A DNA stretch of 64,000 bases from CAYFKJ01 sp964343605 (GTDB lineage Bacteria; Pseudomonadota; Alphaproteobacteria; UBA2966), in the NCBI GenBank assembly GCA_964343605.1, contig CAYFKJ010000005.1:124001-188000 (forward strand), given 5' to 3'. A model generated the notes under the pieces. That model ran no database searches. It worked only from the letters and a program-made list of their open reading frames with translations, and had not been told where the DNA came from. The position numbers and the translations under genes were made by a program. This document shows positions 59,850 through 64,000 of the stretch, piece by piece (within the stretch, counting starts at the first letter, position 1; each line of letters opens with the position of its first letter).

Positions 59850-61253
59850 CTAGCCCTCCGCCTTCAATTGCGCCAGGGCACTCTCGGCGGCGGCCGCCAC
59901 CAGATCGGGCGCGGTGCCGCCCAGGCTGGTGCGGCTGGCGACGGAATTCTCGACCCCCAGCACGCCGAGGATGTCCTCGGTTATACCCGCTTCGACACCC
60001 TGCATGTCTGCCAGCGGTAGGTCCTCCAGCGCGCAATCCCTGTCTTCGGCTAACCGGACGATCTTGCCCGTGACTTCGTGGGCCCGGCGGAACGGCATGT
60101 CGAGCACGCGCACGAGCCAGTCGGCGAGATCGGTGGCCGTGGAATACCCCTGGCCAGCCGCCGCTTTCATGGCCTCGGCATTGACCGATAGCTTGGCCAC
60201 CATGCCGGTCATGGCGGCGATGGCCAGCGCCAGGCTGTCGGCGGCGTCGAAGGTCGGCTCCTTGTCCTCCTGCATGTCCTTGGAATAGGTCATGGGCAGG
60301 CCTTTCATGACGATCAACAGGGCGCTGAGGGCGCCGATGATGCGACCCGCCTTGGCCCGCGTCAGTTCGGCCGCATCGGGATTTTTCTTCTGAGGCATGA
60401 TCGAGGACCCGGTGGACAAATCGTCCGGCAGCACGACGAATTTGACCGTCGCCGAGGCCCAGATGACGATTTCCTCGGCCAGGCGCGAAAGATGCACGGC
60501 GGTGATCGAACAGGCGGACAGGAATTCCAGCGCAAAATCCCGGTCCGCCACCGAATCCATCGAGTTCGCCGTCGGCCGGTCAAAGCCGAGGGCGTCAGCC
60601 GTCACTGTCCGGTCGACGTCGAACGATGTCCCGGCCAGCGCCGCTGCGCCCAGCGGGCATTCGTTGAGCCGCCGGCGGCAGTCGGCCAGCCGGCTCCGGT
60701 CGCGCCCGATCATCTCGAAATAGGCCAGCATGTGATGGCCGAAGGTGACAGGCTGGGCCGTTTGCAGGTGCGTGAAGCCGGGCATCACAGTGCCGGCATG
60801 CTCTTTGGCCCGTGTCGCCAGGGCCGTCTGCAGTTCCTTCAGCGCCGCATCGGTCTGGTCGATGGCGTCCCGCACCCAGAGCTTGAAGTCGGTGGCGACC
60901 TGGTCGTTGCGCGAGCGCGCGGTGTGCAGCCGTCCGGCGGCGTCTCCGACTAATTCGCCAAGCCGGGCCTCCACATGCATGTGGATGTCTTCCAGCGCCG
61001 CGGAATAGGTGAAATCGCCCGCTTCGATCTCGGCCTCTATGGCGTCGAGGCCCTTCAAAATTTCGCGACCGTCGTCTTCCGAGACGATGCCCTGTTTCAT
61101 GAGCATGCTACAGTGCGCCCGCGATCCGGCAAGGTCCTGGGCGTACATGCGGCGGTCGAAGTCGATCGAGGCGTTGATCGCCTCCATGACGGCGGCCGGG
61201 CCGGCGGCGAAGCGCCCGCCCCACAGTGTATTTGCGTCCTTTTGATCGTTCAT
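59850..61253 (-). CDS. argH: Argininosuccinate lyase
   Basis: A 467-residue fumarase/aspartase-superfamily lyase from ATG 61253 (MNDQKDANTLWGGRF). DIHMHVEARL and HTARSRNDQVATDFKLW include the catalytic His and substrate residues; the family signature is GSSIMPQKKNPDAAE near residues 283-297. The upstream in-frame region to 61361 overlaps the divergent tlpA gene's leader and is not family sequence. It completes arginine synthesis, releasing fumarate. First gene of the argH-lptM-lysA operon. Confidence 0.96.
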   Translation of the reverse strand: MNDQKDANTLWGGRFAAGPAAVMEAINASIDFDRRMYAQDLAGSRAHCSMLMKQGIVSEDDGREILKGLDAIEAEIEAGDFTYSAALEDIHMHVEARLGELVGDAAGRLHTARSRNDQVATDFKLWVRDAIDQTDAALKELQTALATRAKEHAGTVMPGFTHLQTAQPVTFGHHMLAYFEMIGRDRSRLADCRRRLNECPLGAAALAGTSFDVDRTVTADALGFDRPTANSMDSVADRDFALEFLSACSITAVHLSRLAEEIVIWASATVKFVVLPDDLSTGSSIMPQKKNPDAAELTRAKAGRIIGALSALLIVMKGLPMTYSKDMQEDKEPTFDAADSLALAIAAMTGMVAKLSVNAEAMKAAAGQGYSTATDLADWLVRVLDMPFRRAHEVTGKIVRLAEDRDCALEDLPLADMQGVEAGITEDILGVLGVENSVASRTSLGGTAPDLVAAAAESALAQLKAEG

Positions 61254-61372
61254 GCCGCGATCCTGCTGGTAAGTCACCGGTGACCAAATGCCGCGTTGGC
61301 GAATTGGCTTCTTTGGGTTATGTGTTCGCCGATTTTTTGCGTGTAACGCTGTGTAAAGCAAAGGGTTTACGG

Positions 61373-61924
61373 ATGCGAGAATTTTTCCGGCGGCAAATCG
61401 TGGCCGTCTTGTTTTTTGCCGGCCTGATCGCCCCTTATCAGGCGCTGGCGGTGTCGCCGGCCGTCGGCGACATGCGCAATTTCGTGCTGCACGAAGAACC
61501 CGTTGCCGTTCCGGATGTTGAGTTCAAGGACGCCGAGGGCGCCAAACTCAAGCTTTCCGATTTCCGTGGCCGCGTCGTCATGCTCAACCTGTGGGCCACC
61601 TGGTGCGCGCCGTGCCGGCGGGAAATGCCGGCGCTGGACGCCCTTGAGGCCAAGTACGGCGGCGACGATTTCCTGGTATTGGCGCTCAGTCAGGACCGCA
61701 AGGGCGTCGATGCCGTGAAGAAGTTCTATGCCGAAATCGGCGTCAAAAACCTCGTCGTCTACATCGACAAGCGTTCCAAGACCTCCCGCAAGCTTCGCGC
61801 GCCGGGCCTGCCGACGACCCTATTGCTGGGCCGCGACGGCAAGGAACTCGGCCGCCTCATTGGCCCCGCCGAATGGGCGTCCGAAGATTCCGAGCATTTG
61901 GTTGAGTATTTTCTCAAGCGTTAA
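61373..61924 (+). CDS. TlpA-like membrane-anchored thiol-disulfide oxidoreductase
   Basis: A 183-residue protein from ATG 61373 (MREFFRRQIVAVLFFAGLIAPYQALA), a signal peptide or anchor, then a thioredoxin fold: FKDAEGAKLKLSDFRGRVVMLNLWATWCAPCRREMPAL with Cys78 and Cys81 (WCAPC), and the cis-Pro loop GLPTTLLLGRDG. Periplasmic TlpA-like proteins reduce or shuttle disulfides, often for cytochrome c or copper-centre assembly. Divergent from argH with 119 bp between, a conserved alphaproteobacterial arrangement. Confidence 0.9.
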   Translation: MREFFRRQIVAVLFFAGLIAPYQALAVSPAVGDMRNFVLHEEPVAVPDVEFKDAEGAKLKLSDFRGRVVMLNLWATWCAPCRREMPALDALEAKYGGDDFLVLALSQDRKGVDAVKKFYAEIGVKNLVVYIDKRSKTSRKLRAPGLPTTLLLGRDGKELGRLIGPAEWASEDSEHLVEYFLKR

Positions 61925-62018
61925 TCGCCTATGGGAACCGCGCGCATGGGTCCCGTCGGACTGGTCGGAACTGCGGGCCGTCGATTGAATATCGTTGATT
62001 TGGTGATCGAGGTTTACC

Positions 62019-62684
62019 TCACACGTTCCAATCCCCCGGGTCGCAGCGATTGTAGCGCGTGATTTCGGCGGTTTGGTCGCCCTTCAGGACATAATACTCG
62101 TTCTCGTAGATGTTCCATCGGCACAAGTCTATGGGTGTGACTTCGGAGGCGTTGACAGCTCCGACGACGCCGGCTTTTTCTAAGCCCGCGGCAACCAGCT
62201 CGGAGCAGAAAAACCTGTCAAAGTCCTCTTTGTTGTAGCCGGGACCGTTCAGTCCAAACGGCAAATCATCGCCGATATCGACCGCCGATTTCACCGCCTG
62301 CTTCAAGTCATACCGTTTCTTGGCTTCCGCTTGGTCGAAAAGGAAGTCGAAAAAGGCCTTGTGCCGCGCGGGCGTGGCCTGCAGGTCTTCGCGCAGCGGC
62401 AGCCACCAAATCTCTCCATCGTAGGTATTCAAACGATCGGAGAACCGCGAGATATTGACGCCGTTGAAGCCGTTAAGAGATGTCGATTCGATGATTTGGT
62501 TGAAGTAGCGCGACCCCTCGTCAGCAGGCATCTTGGTGTGAAGAATGACGCCAACGTGGGATACTTCCGAGAGGGTTGCGAGTTTGATTATTTCGGAAAA
62601 ATGGCCCTTTCCGGAAAATGCGATCACGTCTCCGGGTTTCATTCGAGCGCGTGCTTCGTCGTAGTCAATGCGAGTTGCTGGCAT
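62019..62684 (-). CDS. Permuted papain-fold (YiiX/YebB, C92-like) enzyme
   Basis: A 221-residue protein from ATG 62684, after a strong AAGGGGAGG site. MKPGDVIAFSGKGHFSEIIKLATLSEVSHVGVIL carries the conserved His of permuted NlpC/P60-papain folds, and RFFCSELVAAGLEKAGVVG carries the catalytic Cys near residue 165. No signal peptide is visible, so it may act in the cytoplasm. C92 relatives are amidases or lipid-processing enzymes. Its AT-rich 5' gap and isolated position suggest a stand-alone unit. Base composition of the upstream region is lower in GC than surrounding genes. Confidence 0.82.
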   Translation of the reverse strand: MPATRIDYDEARARMKPGDVIAFSGKGHFSEIIKLATLSEVSHVGVILHTKMPADEGSRYFNQIIESTSLNGFNGVNISRFSDRLNTYDGEIWWLPLREDLQATPARHKAFFDFLFDQAEAKKRYDLKQAVKSAVDIGDDLPFGLNGPGYNKEDFDRFFCSELVAAGLEKAGVVGAVNASEVTPIDLCRWNIYENEYYVLKGDQTAEITRYNRCDPGDWNV

Positions 62685-62833
62685 GATGCGTCCTCCCCTT
62701 GAAATGTCGCGATTTGGTACGACCCTGATGAGGAGACAATTTAACAAATTTTTTCACCAATAAATAGTATGAAATGAATTAATTACCCTATTGCGAGTAT
62801 ACAATTTTGTCGAAACGGGGTGCCGATCGTATC

Positions 62834-62862
62834 AAAAAACCCCGGGGATCAACCCGGGGTTT
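62834..62862 (-). terminator. Intrinsic terminator of the hydroxyacyl-CoA dehydrogenase gene
   Basis: AAACCCCGGG (62837-62846) pairs perfectly with CCCGGGGTTT (62853-62862); on the minus strand the stem is followed by a run of T residues (the A run 62834-62839 on plus). It lies 27 bp past the stop at 62889 and should end the etfA-hbd transcript. Confidence 0.9.
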
Positions 62863-62888
62863 GTGGATGGCTGAATGGTTTGGCGCTA

Positions 62889-63767
62889 TTACCGCGTCGG
62901 CACGGGCGTTTCGCCGGTGTAATCGTAGAAACCGCGGTCGACCTTCTTGCCGACCCAACCGGCCTCGACGTACTTCACCAGCAGCGGGCAGGGACGGTAT
63001 TTCGTGTCAGCCAGGCCATCGTAGAGCACCTGCATGATGGCGAGGCAGGTATCGAGGCCGATGAAGTCGGCCAACTGCAGCGGTCCCATCGGGTGGTTGG
63101 CGCCCAGCTTCATGGCGGTGTCGATGGCGTCGACCGAGCCCACGCCTTCGTAGAGCGTGTAGATGGCCTCGTTGATCATCGGCAGCAGGATGCGGTTGAC
63201 CATGAAGGCCGGGAAGTCTTCCGAACTCACCGGCGTCTTGCCCAGCTTGACGGTAACTTCGCGGATGGCGTCGTAGGTCGCGGGCGCCGTGGTGATGCCG
63301 CGGATCAATTCCACCAGCGCCATCAGCGGCACCGGGTTCATGAAGTGCATGCCGGCGAACTGTTCCGGCCGGTCCGTCGCCGCCGCCAGGCGGGTGATGG
63401 AGATCGAGGAGGTGTTGGTGGCGATCAGGGCCTCGGGTTTGAGGATGGGACAAAGCTCGTCGAAGATGGCACGCTTGATCTCTTCCTTCTCGACCGCCGA
63501 TTCGACCGCCAGATCGACATCCGCAAAGCCGTCCAGGCCAGTGGCGGGCGTAATGCGCGCCAGCGCTTCTGCCATGTCGCTTTCGGCCATTTTGCCGCGG
63601 CCCACGAGTCGCTGCATGTTCTTCTCGATGGTCGCCATGCCCTGGTCGAGGCTTTCCTGGCTGACATCGGAGAGGACAACGTCGTAGCCGCTTTGCGCGA
63701 AGACATGGGCGATGCCGTTGCCCATCTGGCCCGCGCCGATAACGCCGATTTTGCGGATGTCGGTCAT
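62889..63767 (-). CDS. hbd: 3-hydroxybutyryl-CoA dehydrogenase
   Basis: A 292-residue NAD-dependent dehydrogenase: Rossmann loop IGVIGAGQMGNGIAHVFAQSGY, NTSSISITRLAAATDRPEQFAGMHFMNPVPLMALVELIRG with the catalytic His, and the C-terminal domain KLGANHPMGPLQLADFIGLDTCLAIM. It oxidises (S)-3-hydroxyacyl-CoA in beta-oxidation or butyryl metabolism. It follows etfA by 21 bp in the leftward direction, the usual etfBA-hbd order of alphaproteobacteria, and ends at the terminator 62834-62862. Confidence 0.95.
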   Translation of the reverse strand: MTDIRKIGVIGAGQMGNGIAHVFAQSGYDVVLSDVSQESLDQGMATIEKNMQRLVGRGKMAESDMAEALARITPATGLDGFADVDLAVESAVEKEEIKRAIFDELCPILKPEALIATNTSSISITRLAAATDRPEQFAGMHFMNPVPLMALVELIRGITTAPATYDAIREVTVKLGKTPVSSEDFPAFMVNRILLPMINEAIYTLYEGVGSVDAIDTAMKLGANHPMGPLQLADFIGLDTCLAIMQVLYDGLADTKYRPCPLLVKYVEAGWVGKKVDRGFYDYTGETPVPTR

Positions 63768-63788
63768 AGTGGTTTCCTCGAATCCCGC

Positions 63789-64000
63789 CTAGAGGCCGGC
63801 CTTGGCGAGCTCTTCCTCGAGCTCCGGCACGGCTTTAAAGAGGTCGGCGACCAAACCGTAGTCGGCGACCTGGAAAATCGGCGCTTCCTCGTCCTTGTTG
63901 ATGGCGACGATGACCTTGCTGTCCTTCATGCCGGCAAGGTGCTGGATGGCGCCGGAGATGCCGACGGCGATGTAGAGCTCGGGCGCCACGATCTTGCCGG
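63789..64000 (-). CDS. etfA: Electron transfer flavoprotein alpha subunit, C-terminal part
   Basis: The last 70 residues of EtfA; the gene runs off the right edge. GKIVAPELYIAVGISGAIQHLAGMKDSKVIVAINKDEEAPIFQVADYGLVADLFKAVPEL matches the ETF alpha signature (LY-I-A-x-G-ISG-x-IQH-x2-GM, then VAIN) that binds FAD. EtfAB collects electrons from acyl-CoA dehydrogenases and passes them to the quinone pool. A methionine at 63989 in the open frame is internal, not a start. Confidence 0.93.
   Translation of the reverse strand, partial: GKIVAPELYIAVGISGAIQHLAGMKDSKVIVAINKDEEAPIFQVADYGLVADLFKAVPELEEELAKAGL

Overview
The window reads as a chromosomal segment of a high-GC, free-living alphaproteobacterium, probably close to Rhodospirillales. 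The grounds are a CcrM-type methyltransferase beside mutY and rnhB, a chorismate mutase-hisC-tyrA block, argH-lptM-lysA, ftsE-ftsX, a DUF4175/TIGR02302 protein, a DUF1127 peptide, a DUF2125 protein and a B12-dependent class II ribonucleotide reductase. Taxonomy is inferred from gene content only. I saw no phage, plasmid, IS, CRISPR, tRNA or rRNA.
Positions 1-7650 hold a leftward cluster: a Rieske oxygenase and a glutamine-synthetase-like ligase (4-bp overlap), then korAB (2-oxoacid:ferredoxin oxidoreductase), a bicupin and an M20 amidohydrolase cut by the left edge. It looks catabolic, probably for an amine or N-containing compound. Positions 7770-18390 are mixed: ankyrin protein, prfC, two dehydrogenases, a lipoprotein sugar-dehydrogenase-like protein, a lone ParB-domain protein, an orphan PAS histidine kinase with a divergent beta-propeller gene, and small conserved genes. 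Positions 18398-24080 hold an acyl-CoA dehydrogenase and the dciA / mutY / ccrM / rnhB genome-maintenance group, then a DMT exporter.
Positions 24075-38480 are accessory metabolism: agmatinase-family hydrolase, PEP-mutase/isocitrate-lyase family enzyme, P450 and ThDP enzyme leftward; UbiD decarboxylase and acyl-CoA ligase rightward; then two ACMSD-like amidohydrolases, an SDR and a TAXI-TRAP importer. Together they suggest uptake, oxidation, decarboxylation and CoA activation of organic, possibly aromatic, acids.
Positions 38476-47800 cover glyoxalase II, a methyltransferase, the Phe/Tyr block, small membrane and regulatory genes, a LysR regulator, an exporter and a ChaC-like cyclotransferase. 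Positions 47806-55540 hold nrdJ with a striking DnaA-box cluster upstream, an acyltransferase-YdcF-gmhB overlap operon, ftsEX, a zinc-ribbon protein and hpt. Positions 55798-64000 hold DUF4175, lysA, a 46-residue lptM, argH, a TlpA thioredoxin, a permuted papain-fold protein, a 3-hydroxyacyl-CoA dehydrogenase and the C-terminal end of etfA.
Two themes recur. Three arrays of alternating palindromic repeats (8463-8691, 31993-32469, 55556-55782) each sit between convergent genes, and four other convergent pairs overlap by exactly their stop codons. Several likely regulatory elements stand out: DnaA boxes before nrdJ, GANTC sites before ccrM, a terminator in the korA leader, and a terminator between the TRAP binding protein and its permease. 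The only stretch above 300 bp without a gene is 31981-32479, filled by a repeat array.
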